Assembly (NCBI GenBank): GCA_964549655.1
Contig: CAZJXN010000082.1
Coordinates: 1 to 24,287, forward strand
DNA length: 24,287 nt
Reading direction: 5' to 3'
DNA from: JADJNW01 sp964549655
Lineage (GTDB): Bacteria > Bacteroidota > Bacteroidia > Chitinophagales > Saprospiraceae
Below the pieces are notes generated by a model, which was given only the letters and a program-made list of their open reading frames with translations, was not told where the DNA came from and did not search any database. Of the stretch, positions 6,040 to 13,604 are shown in pieces (position 1 is the stretch's first letter; each line of letters begins with the position of its first letter). The position numbers and the translations under genes are program-made.

Positions 6040-6945
6040 ATGAGCGTAATCGTAAAAAATCTATCCAAATTATACAACGACCAAAAAGCGGTGAACGACA
6101 TCAGCTTTGAGGCGAAACCGGGCGAGGTGCTGGGCTTTCTGGGTCCGAATGGCGCGGGGAAGACCACGACGATGAAGGTTATCACTTGCTTTATTCCACA
6201 ATCCGGTGGCACGGTGGAAGTAAATGGCTATGACGTAGCAAAAAATCCGATGGAAGTGCGGCGCAGCATTGGCTATTTACCAGAAAATAATCCACTATAT
6301 AAAGATTTGTATGTCAAGGAGTATTTGACGTTTGTAGCGCGATTGCACAAAGTGAAAAACATTCGGCAGCGCGTGGATGAAATGGTGCAAATGACTGGTT
6401 TGGAACGCGAACAAAAAAAAATAATTGGTACACTGTCAAAAGGTTATAAGCAGCGGGTAGGACTGGCGCAGGCGATGTTGCACGACCCGCAGGTTTTGAT
6501 TTTAGATGAACCAACTTCGGGTTTAGACCCTAATCAATTGGCAGAAATTCGCAGTTTAATTAAACAATTAGGACAAAAGAAGACGGTGATTTTCTCCACG
6601 CACATCATGCAGGAAGTGCAAGCGATTTGCGACCGTGTGGTAATTATCAACAAAGGCGAAATTGTAGCAAATGATACGATTGAAACGTTGAAAAATCGGG
6701 TAAAAGGAGAAGCTATCGTGACGGTAGAATTCGCGCAAAGCGTGGATAAAAAATTGCTATTGAGCATTTCAAAAGTGAAGCAGGTAAAGGATTTGGGTAA
6801 AAATCGTTGGCAATTACTGGCTCCGGCGGAAGTGGATATTCGACCGGAATTACATCAATTTGTAATAAAACACAATCTAACCTTACTGGAAATGCACAAA
6901 GAGGTGTCGAGCGTGGAGGATGTGTTTCAACAATTGACGAAGTAA
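6040..6945 (+). CDS. gldA: Gliding motility ABC transporter ATP-binding protein GldA
   Basis: The 301-residue protein is a complete ABC ATPase: Walker A GPNGAGKTT (35-43), Q-loop region near YLPENNPLY (~79-87), signature LSKGYKQRVGLAQA (132-145), Walker B VLILDEPTSGLD (152-163) and switch histidine H188 in STHIM. The C-terminal ~80 residues form the regulatory extension typical of ABC-2 exporters. It should energise the GldF/GldG membrane part encoded downstream; GldA-GldF-GldG is required for gliding in Flavobacterium johnsoniae, though its substrate is unknown. The GldA assignment rests on closest family resemblance plus gldF and gldG at 7735 and 9232. Confidence 0.9.
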   Translation: MSVIVKNLSKLYNDQKAVNDISFEAKPGEVLGFLGPNGAGKTTTMKVITCFIPQSGGTVEVNGYDVAKNPMEVRRSIGYLPENNPLYKDLYVKEYLTFVARLHKVKNIRQRVDEMVQMTGLEREQKKIIGTLSKGYKQRVGLAQAMLHDPQVLILDEPTSGLDPNQLAEIRSLIKQLGQKKTVIFSTHIMQEVQAICDRVVIINKGEIVANDTIETLKNRVKGEAIVTVEFAQSVDKKLLLSISKVKQVKDLGKNRWQLLAPAEVDIRPELHQFVIKHNLTLLEMHKEVSSVEDVFQQLTK

Positions 6946-6974
6946 GTAGGCAGTTTTGAGTTGGCAGTAGGCAG
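6946..6974 (+). repeat. GTAGGCAG / TTGGCAG intergenic words
   Basis: GTAGGCAGTTTTGAG and TTGGCAGTAGGCAG follow one another directly after the gldA stop. This is another short word repeat of the type seen throughout the gaps; no hairpin is evident. Confidence 0.4.
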
Positions 6975-7023
6975 CCCCTCGGCACGTTGACAATCAAATA
7001 TTTAGCTTGTAATATAATATTGA

Positions 7024-7689
7024 ATGAAAATTTATTTACAATTATTAATATTAATATTTGCGCTCCAAGCAAACGCGCAGAACGACTCCGTTTTATTAAC
7101 CAAAAACTTCAAATTTGAAGATGGTATTTACTTAACTTTACAAGATTTTCAACAAAATAAGCCAAATTATACTTGGAATGAAGTCAGTACGAATCTGGCA
7201 ACGAGCCATGAAGGTTTTATTGCGCAGGTGGAAGCAATTAAAATAGATGGGCATTCCCTTGATTTACAGCAACTTTGGGGTATTTGTATTGGCGGCATTC
7301 CGTATATTCGATTGTCGAAAGGAGAAGTGACGGAGGCAGCTACTGTGTTTGCAGGGTTACGGGTGCGCGGTAAGATTTGCTATTTTGGTTATCAACAAGC
7401 GGTCACAGAAATGCAATTAGTGAAAGCGTATAATCCACTCACAGGTCGCGCTTTCCGGCAAGGTAAAATTCCAGTAGAAAAAACAATGGAATATCACTTT
7501 TTATTAAACTTTCAAACCGGACAAGTAGCGCCATTTACCAAAAATAATTTTTTAGCATGGATTGAAGACGACCAACAACTTTGGACCACCGTGCAAGAAC
7601 TCTCGTCGCAGGAAGCGCAGGATAAGTTGTTTAAGTGTTTATTAATTTATGTGGATAGAAACACCGTTCATTTACCGTTTACCAATTGA
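7024..7689 (+). CDS. Secreted hypothetical protein within the gld cluster
   Basis: The 221-residue product starts with a clear signal peptide (MKIYLQLLILIFALQANA, cleavage before QND), so it is periplasmic or outer-membrane associated. The mature part contains FEDGIYLTLQDFQQNKPNY (~32-50), a pattern I associate with uncharacterised secreted Bacteroidota proteins, then a beta-rich body. No catalytic motif is recognised. It lies between gldA and gldF in the same direction, with gaps of 78 and 45 bases and no visible terminator, so it is probably in the same transcript. Whether it takes part in gliding is unknown. Confidence 0.75.
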   Translation: MKIYLQLLILIFALQANAQNDSVLLTKNFKFEDGIYLTLQDFQQNKPNYTWNEVSTNLATSHEGFIAQVEAIKIDGHSLDLQQLWGICIGGIPYIRLSKGEVTEAATVFAGLRVRGKICYFGYQQAVTEMQLVKAYNPLTGRAFRQGKIPVEKTMEYHFLLNFQTGQVAPFTKNNFLAWIEDDQQLWTTVQELSSQEAQDKLFKCLLIYVDRNTVHLPFTN

Positions 7690-7711
7690 ACATTTACCAT
7701 TCATAATTCAA

Positions 7712-7732
7712 CATTAAGCATTAAAAATTAAA
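7712..7732 (+). repeat. 21-bp inverted repeat arm, left
   Basis: CATTAAGCATTAAAAATTAA plus one A ends two bases before the gldF start. It is the exact reverse complement of 10972-10992, which lies just after gldG. It is preceded by related words (CATTTACCATTCATAATTCA). Confidence 0.7.
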
Positions 7733-7734
7733 AG

Positions 7735-8466
7735 ATGTTGAGTATTTTTTTAAAAGAAGTAAATACATTTTTCAGTTCCTTGATTGGTTATATCGTCATC
7801 GGCGTGTTTTTAGTGGCGATGGGGCTGGTTTTATTTGTATTTCCTGATACGAGTTTATTACAATATAATTATGCTACGCTCGACCAGTTATTTAGTATTG
7901 CGCCGCTTATTTTTGCGTTTTTAATTCCAGCTATTACGATGCGTTCGTTCGCCGAAGAGCAGCAAAGCGGGACGATTGAACTCTTGGCGACCAAGCCCGT
8001 GAGCGATTTGGCGATTATTTTTGGAAAATTCTTGGCAAGTCTGACGCTGGTTATTTTTGCACTGATTCCAACTTTATTATATTATTACACGGTCTATCAA
8101 CTCGGTTCGCCAAAAGGAAATTTAGATGCAGGGGCAATTGCAGGTTCGTATTTGGGTTTAATTTTTCTGGCAGGCGCGTTCGCATCTGTTGGCGTTTTTG
8201 CTTCCTCGCTCACGAATAATCAAATTGTGGCGTTTATTTTGGCGACCGCTTTATGCTTTTTATTACATTTTGGCTTTTTTTATTTTAGTAAATTACCCAT
8301 TTTCGTTGGCAAATCAGATGATATTATACAAATGCTCGGCATTGATTATCATTATAATTCAATTAGTCGCGGCATCGTGGATTCACGGAATATTATTTAC
8401 TTTTTATCGGTGATTGGGATTTTTATAATGTTGACGTTGACATCTTTGGAAAGAAGGAAATGGTAG
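7735..8466 (+). CDS. gldF: Gliding motility ABC permease GldF
   Basis: The 243-residue integral membrane protein has about six hydrophobic segments, in line with ABC-2 type permeases and GldF. The first is near residues 15-36 (LIGYIVIGVFLVAMGLVLFVF) and the last ends FIMLTLTSLERRKW. The cytoplasmic EEQQSGTIELLATKPVSD motif (~82-99) is the conserved ABC-2/NosY-type coupling segment that contacts the ATPase. It is expected to form a complex with GldA and GldG in the inner membrane. The start at 7735 gives the usual N-terminus (MLSIFLKEVNTFFSSLIGY). The stop TAG lies 17 bases before the likely start of the next gene. Confidence 0.93.
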   Translation: MLSIFLKEVNTFFSSLIGYIVIGVFLVAMGLVLFVFPDTSLLQYNYATLDQLFSIAPLIFAFLIPAITMRSFAEEQQSGTIELLATKPVSDLAIIFGKFLASLTLVIFALIPTLLYYYTVYQLGSPKGNLDAGAIAGSYLGLIFLAGAFASVGVFASSLTNNQIVAFILATALCFLLHFGFFYFSKLPIFVGKSDDIIQMLGIDYHYNSISRGIVDSRNIIYFLSVIGIFIMLTLTSLERRKW

Positions 8467-8483
8467 TAAATCTCTACATAAAT

Positions 8484-9245
8484 ATGCAAAAAACGATATA
8501 TTTCCTTGGTATTTTGTTACTAACAATAACTACTTCATGTGCTCAAGATGGTTTGGAATTTTACAATGAGGGAGTAATAGAAATGAATAATAAAAATTAT
8601 GAAAAGGCAATAAAATTATTTAAGCAAGGATTACAAATAGACGATATTTCAAAGATTGTAAATCATCTTGGCATTGCAAATTGTTATTTTGAACTTGAAA
8701 AATATGATTTAGCAAAAGCAGAATTGGAACTGTGTTTACAAACCGAAAAGATTAATAACGAAAAGATAAACAGTGATATTTATCAGCTAAAAAGTGCAAT
8801 TTACTCCATAGAAGGAAAAATCAATGAAGAATTAAACTCCCTCGAAAAGGCATTAATTTACGCCCCCGATAATTTATTACTTAAGGTATCATTAGGTCTT
8901 TCCAAAATAGAATCAGGTAGAGAGCAAGAAGGAATTACACTTTTAAATGAAGTTTTAGCTTTAAAGCCTCAAGATGCATTTGCTTTAAATAATAGAGCAT
9001 TTGGCTTTATAAAATTAGGGAAATTAGAAGAAGCGAAAAAAGATTTGGACGCTTCGCTGGCATTGGACGCGGATAATCCATTTCTTTATCAGAATTATTT
9101 TTTCTATTTCCAAAAACTAGGTAAAGACGAATATGCGTGTAAAAATTTACACTTGGCTTCCATGAAAAATATGAAAGATTATGGATACGAGAAGGATAGT
9201 AAGCAAATAGAAGAATTAAAGAAAACTTACTGTGGCAAAAACTAA
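8484..9245 (+). CDS. TPR-repeat lipoprotein inserted between gldF and gldG
   Basis: The start at 8484 is preferred over an in-frame ATG at 8460 because it yields a clean lipoprotein signal, MQKTIYFLGILLLTITTSC, with C19 as the lipid-modified cysteine. The 253-residue product then has several 34-residue TPR units: GLEFYNEGVIEMNNKNYEKA (~22-41), VNHLGIANCYFELEKYDLAKAE, LNSLEKALIYAPDNLLLKVSL and AFALNNRAFGFIKLGKLEEAKKDL. TPRs mediate protein-protein contacts; no enzyme domain is seen. gldF and gldG are adjacent in the gliding bacteria I know, so this gene is an addition. Its codons are visibly more A+T-rich than its neighbours until the last ~70 codons, which hints at acquisition. It overlaps the gldG start by 14 bases. 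Confidence 0.85.
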   Translation: MQKTIYFLGILLLTITTSCAQDGLEFYNEGVIEMNNKNYEKAIKLFKQGLQIDDISKIVNHLGIANCYFELEKYDLAKAELELCLQTEKINNEKINSDIYQLKSAIYSIEGKINEELNSLEKALIYAPDNLLLKVSLGLSKIESGREQEGITLLNEVLALKPQDAFALNNRAFGFIKLGKLEEAKKDLDASLALDADNPFLYQNYFFYFQKLGKDEYACKNLHLASMKNMKDYGYEKDSKQIEELKKTYCGKN

Positions 9246-10962
9246 AAATAGCAGACGGACTCAATCTTTAATAAATCTCACCTTATTTATCGGGATTATT
9301 ATATTTCTAAATATTATGGCGAATGCGCGCATTGGCGGACGCTCGTTTTCTACTTATTTAGACCTCACGGAAGATAAGCGTTTTACGTTGACAAATGCGA
9401 CGGGTGGCTTGTTGCGAAATCTGGATGATGTCGTGTATATCAAAGTTTTATTAGAAGGGGAATTTCCAGCAGGTTTTAAACGCTTGCAAACTTCGGTTCG
9501 GGAATTATTAGATGATTTTCGGGCGCAATCCGGTTATATTGAGTATGATTTTGAAGATCCATCGAAAGGTAATTTACAGGAACTCAATGCGCGACGCGAG
9601 CAACTAGCGAAGGAAGGCGTGCGCCCTATTTCGCTAAGAGTTAAAGAAACCGATGAAACTTCGACCCAACTTATTTACCCGTATGCGCAAATTTTTTATA
9701 AAGGTCGGGTGTCGAATGTAAATTTGCTGGAGAACCAAGTGCCGGGCGTGCCGCAGGAAATTGTGTTAAATAATTCGGTGAGCCTGTTGGAATATAAGTT
9801 GGCAAATGCCATTCAAAAAATACAGTCCCCTACCCGACCGGTGCTCGCTTTCACGACTGGCCATGGCGAACTTTCTCCCATTGAAACAGCAGATTTGGAA
9901 AAAACCTTGCGCCAATTTTATGAAACTGGACGGCTGCGGTTGGATAGTTTGGTGAATATTCCAGCGAATGAATTGTCGGCGTTGATTATTGCAAAACCGC
10001 GTGGTGCGTTTTCCGAACAAGATAAATTTAAGATTGATCAATATGTAATGAATGGCGGCAAAGTATTATGGTTAATTGATAAACTAAATGTGGATTTGGA
10101 TAGTTTGCGCACACGCCCGAAGTTTTTGCCGGTAGAATATGATTTGAAACTGGATGATATTTTATTTAAATACGGCATTCGTATCCAACCCAATTTAATT
10201 TTGGATGTGCAAAACTCGCGTATCCCGATGGCGACGGGCACGCTTGGCAATGCGCCGCAATTTGATTACCTGCCTTATCCGTATCATTTGGTGGTTGCGC
10301 CGCGCTCCAATCATGCGATTGTGAAAGGTTTAGGTGTAACGAATTTTTTATATGCCAGTACGCTTGACACGACCGTGCGCACCAAAACAGACGTGCGAAA
10401 AACGGTTTTGTTAGAATCTTCGCCCAATAGTCGCTTGCAATACATTCCGCTGGAAATGGATTTTGAATTTTTGCGTTATGACCTTGACGCAACGAAGTTT
10501 ACAAAGCCGCCGCAGCCGGTCGCCATGGTGTTGGAAGGCTCGTTTCCATCGGCATTTGAAAATAGAGTTTCGGAGGAAATGTTACAAAATTTGCGCCAGA
10601 TTAAAGTGGAATTTAAAACCGAAAGTAGTCCGAATCGAATGATAGTGGTCTCCGATGGCGATATGGCAAAAAATGGCGTAAATGCTGCCAAACAATCTTA
10701 CGTGCCGCTGGGTTATAATGAATTTGAAAAGTATCAATTTGCGAATAAAGATTTCATAGTCAATGCGTTAGAATATTTGTTGGATGCGAATGGCGTGATT
10801 GAAGCGCGGGGTAAAGAGGTGAAACTCCGCCTGCTTGACGTGGTACGCGCCCGTGCGGAAGAGAGTAAATGGCAAATTATTAATTTAGCAATTCCATTAA
10901 TTTTTTTAGTTATTTTTGGATTTATATTTAATTGGATTAGAAAGAGACGCTTCGCTTCCTAA
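9232..10962 (+). CDS. gldG: Gliding motility-associated ABC substrate-binding protein GldG
   Basis: The 576-residue protein has the GldG architecture: a short basic N-terminus, a membrane helix (~14-31, LINLTLFIGIIIFLNIMA), then YLDLTEDKRFTLTNATGGLL (~43-62). A large periplasmic region follows (ABC-type uncharacterised transport family, with the conserved FTTGHGELSP near 204-213), and a C-terminal membrane helix (~549-568) ends in RKRRF. The GTG at 9232 is chosen because it supplies the N-terminal basic stretch and helix; it lies inside the end of the TPR gene. GldG works with GldF and GldA in gliding and type IX secretion-related functions, but the transported substrate is unknown. Confidence 0.92.
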   Translation: MAKTKNSRRTQSLINLTLFIGIIIFLNIMANARIGGRSFSTYLDLTEDKRFTLTNATGGLLRNLDDVVYIKVLLEGEFPAGFKRLQTSVRELLDDFRAQSGYIEYDFEDPSKGNLQELNARREQLAKEGVRPISLRVKETDETSTQLIYPYAQIFYKGRVSNVNLLENQVPGVPQEIVLNNSVSLLEYKLANAIQKIQSPTRPVLAFTTGHGELSPIETADLEKTLRQFYETGRLRLDSLVNIPANELSALIIAKPRGAFSEQDKFKIDQYVMNGGKVLWLIDKLNVDLDSLRTRPKFLPVEYDLKLDDILFKYGIRIQPNLILDVQNSRIPMATGTLGNAPQFDYLPYPYHLVVAPRSNHAIVKGLGVTNFLYASTLDTTVRTKTDVRKTVLLESSPNSRLQYIPLEMDFEFLRYDLDATKFTKPPQPVAMVLEGSFPSAFENRVSEEMLQNLRQIKVEFKTESSPNRMIVVSDGDMAKNGVNAAKQSYVPLGYNEFEKYQFANKDFIVNALEYLLDANGVIEARGKEVKLRLLDVVRARAEESKWQIINLAIPLIFLVIFGFIFNWIRKRRFAS

Positions 10963-10971
10963 TTTTAAATG

Positions 10972-10992
10972 TTTAATTTTTAATGCTTAATG
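10972..10992 (+). repeat. 21-bp inverted repeat arm, right
   Basis: TTTAATTTTTAATGCTTAAT plus G is the exact reverse complement of 7712-7732. It is followed by TCTGACTTC, TCTGACC and TCTGATA words up to the next start codon. The pair brackets gldF, the TPR gene and gldG. Confidence 0.7.
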
Positions 10993-11035
10993 AAGCGGTC
11001 TGACTTCCCTGTTCTGACCTCTGATATTTAATGAA

Positions 11036-12010
11036 ATGAATAGAACAATATTATTTTTATTACTTTTTGTGTTGTTGGGCTCCGCTACGGCTTGGTATTT
11101 GCTGACCAATTCGGATGCCAAGGCTTCTCAATTGGGCGAAGACCGCCGTTTTAAAGTAGAAAATACGGATGATATTTATAAAATTTTTATCGCCGACCGG
11201 CGCAGGGGAGAACGTACCATGTTGAAGCGAAAAGATGGCTTTTGGTCATACAATGAAAAATATACGGCTCGTCCCAGCGCTGTTCAGAGTGTGTTGGACG
11301 CGATTCGCCGCGTGGAAATGCAATATCAGCCACCCAAAGCCGCCGTGCAAAACATGGTAAAAAGTCTCGCTGCGGATGGCATCAAAGTGGAAATTTATAA
11401 TAAAAACAATCAATTATTAAAGTCTTATTACATCGGCGGTTCGACTTCTGATGAGCGTGGCACTTATATGATATTGGACGGCGCGGAACAACCTTATGTG
11501 GCACACATTCCCGGTTGGGAAGGTAATCTGCGATTTCGATTCAATTTGAAAGGCGATGATTGGCGCGACAAAACCATTTTCGCTGAAAAAGCGACTGACA
11601 TTCAATCCATTACCATAGAATATCCAAAAAATAAAAATAAATCCTTTCGTTTAGAAAAAAACGGTGCTAATTATAAAATTAAGCCTTTTTATGATGTAAC
11701 GCCCGTTATTAATCGTCCTTTGAAAGCTGGAAAAGTGGAACAATATCTCGAAGGTTTTCGCAGCTTGGGCGCGGAAGCATTTGAAAATGAGAATCCAAAA
11801 CGCGATTCTGTTCGACAACTTACACCGTTTAGTATTATTACTATGAAAAATATAAAAGGTGAAGAAAAATCCATTCGACTTTTTCCTATCTTTACGAATC
11901 ATGATGTAGTTGAGCGTTATCTGGTGGATGTGAATAATGGCGATTTTATGTTGATTCAACATTTAGTTTTCGGGAAAGTGATGTGGGGATATGATTTTTT
12001 CTTTGAGTAA
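11036..12010 (+). CDS. DUF4340 domain protein downstream of gldG
   Basis: The 324-residue product begins with a membrane anchor (ILFLLLFVLLGSATAWYLLT, ~5-24) followed by a large beta-rich extracytoplasmic part typical of DUF4340, with KRKDGFWSYNEKYTARPSAV (~65-84), IGGSTSDERGTYMIL and the distal repeat-like half (SFRLEKNGANYKIKPFY). DUF4340 proteins are frequently encoded next to GldG-type ABC components, which supports a role in the same complex; no function has been shown that I know of. It follows gldG by 73 bases in the same direction with no clear terminator, so co-transcription is likely. Confidence 0.85.
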   Translation: MNRTILFLLLFVLLGSATAWYLLTNSDAKASQLGEDRRFKVENTDDIYKIFIADRRRGERTMLKRKDGFWSYNEKYTARPSAVQSVLDAIRRVEMQYQPPKAAVQNMVKSLAADGIKVEIYNKNNQLLKSYYIGGSTSDERGTYMILDGAEQPYVAHIPGWEGNLRFRFNLKGDDWRDKTIFAEKATDIQSITIEYPKNKNKSFRLEKNGANYKIKPFYDVTPVINRPLKAGKVEQYLEGFRSLGAEAFENENPKRDSVRQLTPFSIITMKNIKGEEKSIRLFPIFTNHDVVERYLVDVNNGDFMLIQHLVFGKVMWGYDFFFE

Positions 12011-12076
12011 ATTTTAAGATGTAACATATTTGGAAACCTTCGGTTTTAAACGCTTGGTACGCACCCTTAGGGCATA

Positions 12077-12215
12077 ATTGGAACGCGGATGACACGGATT
12101 TGGCAGATTTTAGCGGATTCTCTTGCAATGTGTTCGTTTATAAAGAAAAAGCAAGAGAGAGCCAGAGTATAAAATCTGTGTGAATCCGCTCAATCCGCCT
12201 CATCCGCGTTCCAAT
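12077..12215. repeat. 139-bp intergenic inverted repeat element
   Basis: The ends are perfect 16-base arms: ATTGGAACGCGGATGA (12077-12092) and its complement at 12200-12215. Inner arms GCGGATTC (12113-12120) and GAATCCGC (12182-12189) also pair. The middle (12121-12180) is purine-rich with no reading frame. The vocabulary (GGATGACACGGAT, AATCCGC, CATCCGCG) resembles intergenic repeats I have seen in unrelated environmental genomes. It lies 35 bases before the next gene. Confidence 0.7.
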
Positions 12216-12250
12216 ACTGTAATAAGGCGCGTAACATTAGTTAAAATTTT

Positions 12251-13480
12251 ATGCCAATGTCGTTGAAGCAAAAACTTTTTATCCTATTTATACTCATTGG
12301 GTTGATTAGCACCTCCTTCATCCCCAATTGGGGCTTCTTTGGGCATAAGCGCATCAATCGGCTCGCCATCTTCTCGCTGCCGCCGGAGATGATTGTTTTT
12401 TATAAGAAAAATATTGAATATCTTACCGAGCATGCGGTGGACCCTGATAAGCGCCGCTACGCTACCAAGCACGAAGCACCGCGCCATTTCATTGACATTG
12501 ACCGCTGGGATGTGTACCCGTTTGAGAAAGTGCCGCGCGATTGGACGGATGCGCTGATGCAATACACAGATATTTTGGTGGTGAATGCGAATGCGGATAC
12601 GACACATCTATTTGGAAATGAGCAGATTGCAAGAGATAGTCAGTTTGTACGCAGCAGAAGTGGCGCGACAGTAGAACAACGCGCGTATCGCAATTTCTTT
12701 TTTAACAATGTAATGAATAATTATTATGAAGACGAGCATCTTATAAATTGTGATAGTTTGTCGTACTTGTTGGGTTATGAAATGCACTGCGAGACGGCTT
12801 TTTCGGTGAACCATTTTTCAGAACACGGGATTCTACCTTATCATTTGTTGAAAATGCAGCGCGATTTGACCGAGGCGTTTCGCACCAAAAGTACGGCTCG
12901 AATTCTACGTTTATCAGCTGAAATGGGACATTACATTGGCGATGCGCACGTGCCGCTGCACACGACGCAAAATTATAATGGACAATTGACGAATCAGAAT
13001 GGCATTCACGCTTTCTGGGAAAGTCGGCTGCCGGAATTATATGCTGATACCCAATATGATTTTTTTGTAGGCAAAGCGCAATACATTGAAAAACCGAAGG
13101 ACTATTTTTGGAATATTGTGCTGGAAAGTCATGCGTTGTTGGACAGCGTTTTGTTGATTGAAAAAGACTTGAGTCAGACTTTTCCATCGGATAACCAATA
13201 TTGCTATGAAGAACGATTAGGACAAACCATTCGCACGCAATGCACCGCCTATGCCGCCGCCTACCACGAGCGCATGAAAGGCATGGTAGAAAAGCGAATG
13301 CGCGATGCGATTCTTTCAATTGCCAGTAGTTGGTACACGGCTTGGGTAGATGCAGGGCAGCCGGATTTGACAAAATTGCTCCGAAGTGCCGATAATCCTG
13401 CTGATGCCGCCGAAGACGCGAACTTGGAAAAGGCAGTGCAGACGGGGAAGGAGAAGGGGCGGGAGCATGGGAATGAGTGA
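12251..13480 (+). CDS. S1/P1 nuclease / zinc-dependent phospholipase C-like protein
   Basis: The 409-residue product has a signal peptide (KLFILFILIGLISTSFIP, ~8-25), so it acts outside the cytoplasm. The mature N-terminus WGFFGHKRIN supplies W27 and H32 of the trinuclear zinc site. Further ligands are in RHFIDID (H79, D82), GHYIGDAHVPLH (H227, D231, H237) and HAFWES (H253, E257). This is the S1/P1 nuclease and phospholipase C fold; Bacteroidota versions are usually annotated as zinc-dependent phospholipase C. The segment ~112-190, before HGILPYHLL, appears longer than in relatives I recall. The last codons and stop fall in a GAGTGACCAAGTGA repeat, so the charged C-terminal tail may be repeat-derived. 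Confidence 0.82.
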   Translation: MPMSLKQKLFILFILIGLISTSFIPNWGFFGHKRINRLAIFSLPPEMIVFYKKNIEYLTEHAVDPDKRRYATKHEAPRHFIDIDRWDVYPFEKVPRDWTDALMQYTDILVVNANADTTHLFGNEQIARDSQFVRSRSGATVEQRAYRNFFFNNVMNNYYEDEHLINCDSLSYLLGYEMHCETAFSVNHFSEHGILPYHLLKMQRDLTEAFRTKSTARILRLSAEMGHYIGDAHVPLHTTQNYNGQLTNQNGIHAFWESRLPELYADTQYDFFVGKAQYIEKPKDYFWNIVLESHALLDSVLLIEKDLSQTFPSDNQYCYEERLGQTIRTQCTAYAAAYHERMKGMVEKRMRDAILSIASSWYTAWVDAGQPDLTKLLRSADNPADAAEDANLEKAVQTGKEKGREHGNE

Positions 13481-13554
13481 CCAAGTGAAAAAGAGTGACT
13501 AAGTGAATGAGTGAAAAACTTTGCGCCTTTGCGTCTTTGCGTGAAAAAATCTGC
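13475..13554. repeat. GAGTGAC-AAGTGA and CTTTGCG word repeats
   Basis: GAGTGACCAAGTGAA, GAGTGACTAAGTGAA and TGAGTGAAA run from 13475 to 13514, then CTTTGCGC, CTTTGCGTCTTTGCGTGA and TCTGCGG run to 13554. The first unit overlaps the stop codon of the preceding gene. The GTGAC words recur at 23496-23530 and the CTTTGCG words at 3989-4033. Confidence 0.65.
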
Positions 13555-13604
13555 GGGAGAAGAAAACCAAGCGAAAAGTGACTATAACACCATAAACACA
13601 AGGA

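Noticed and set aside
8460..8483. Upstream ATG as start of the TPR lipoprotein
   Set aside because: It overlaps the gldF stop and would add eight residues before the lipoprotein signal. The ATG at 8484 gives a proper signal peptide with lipobox.
12741..13601. 286-codon minus-strand open frame opposite the S1/P1-like gene
   Set aside because: The plus strand has all zinc-ligand motifs. The minus product is low-complexity (runs of S, P and H) and spans the intergenic word repeats.
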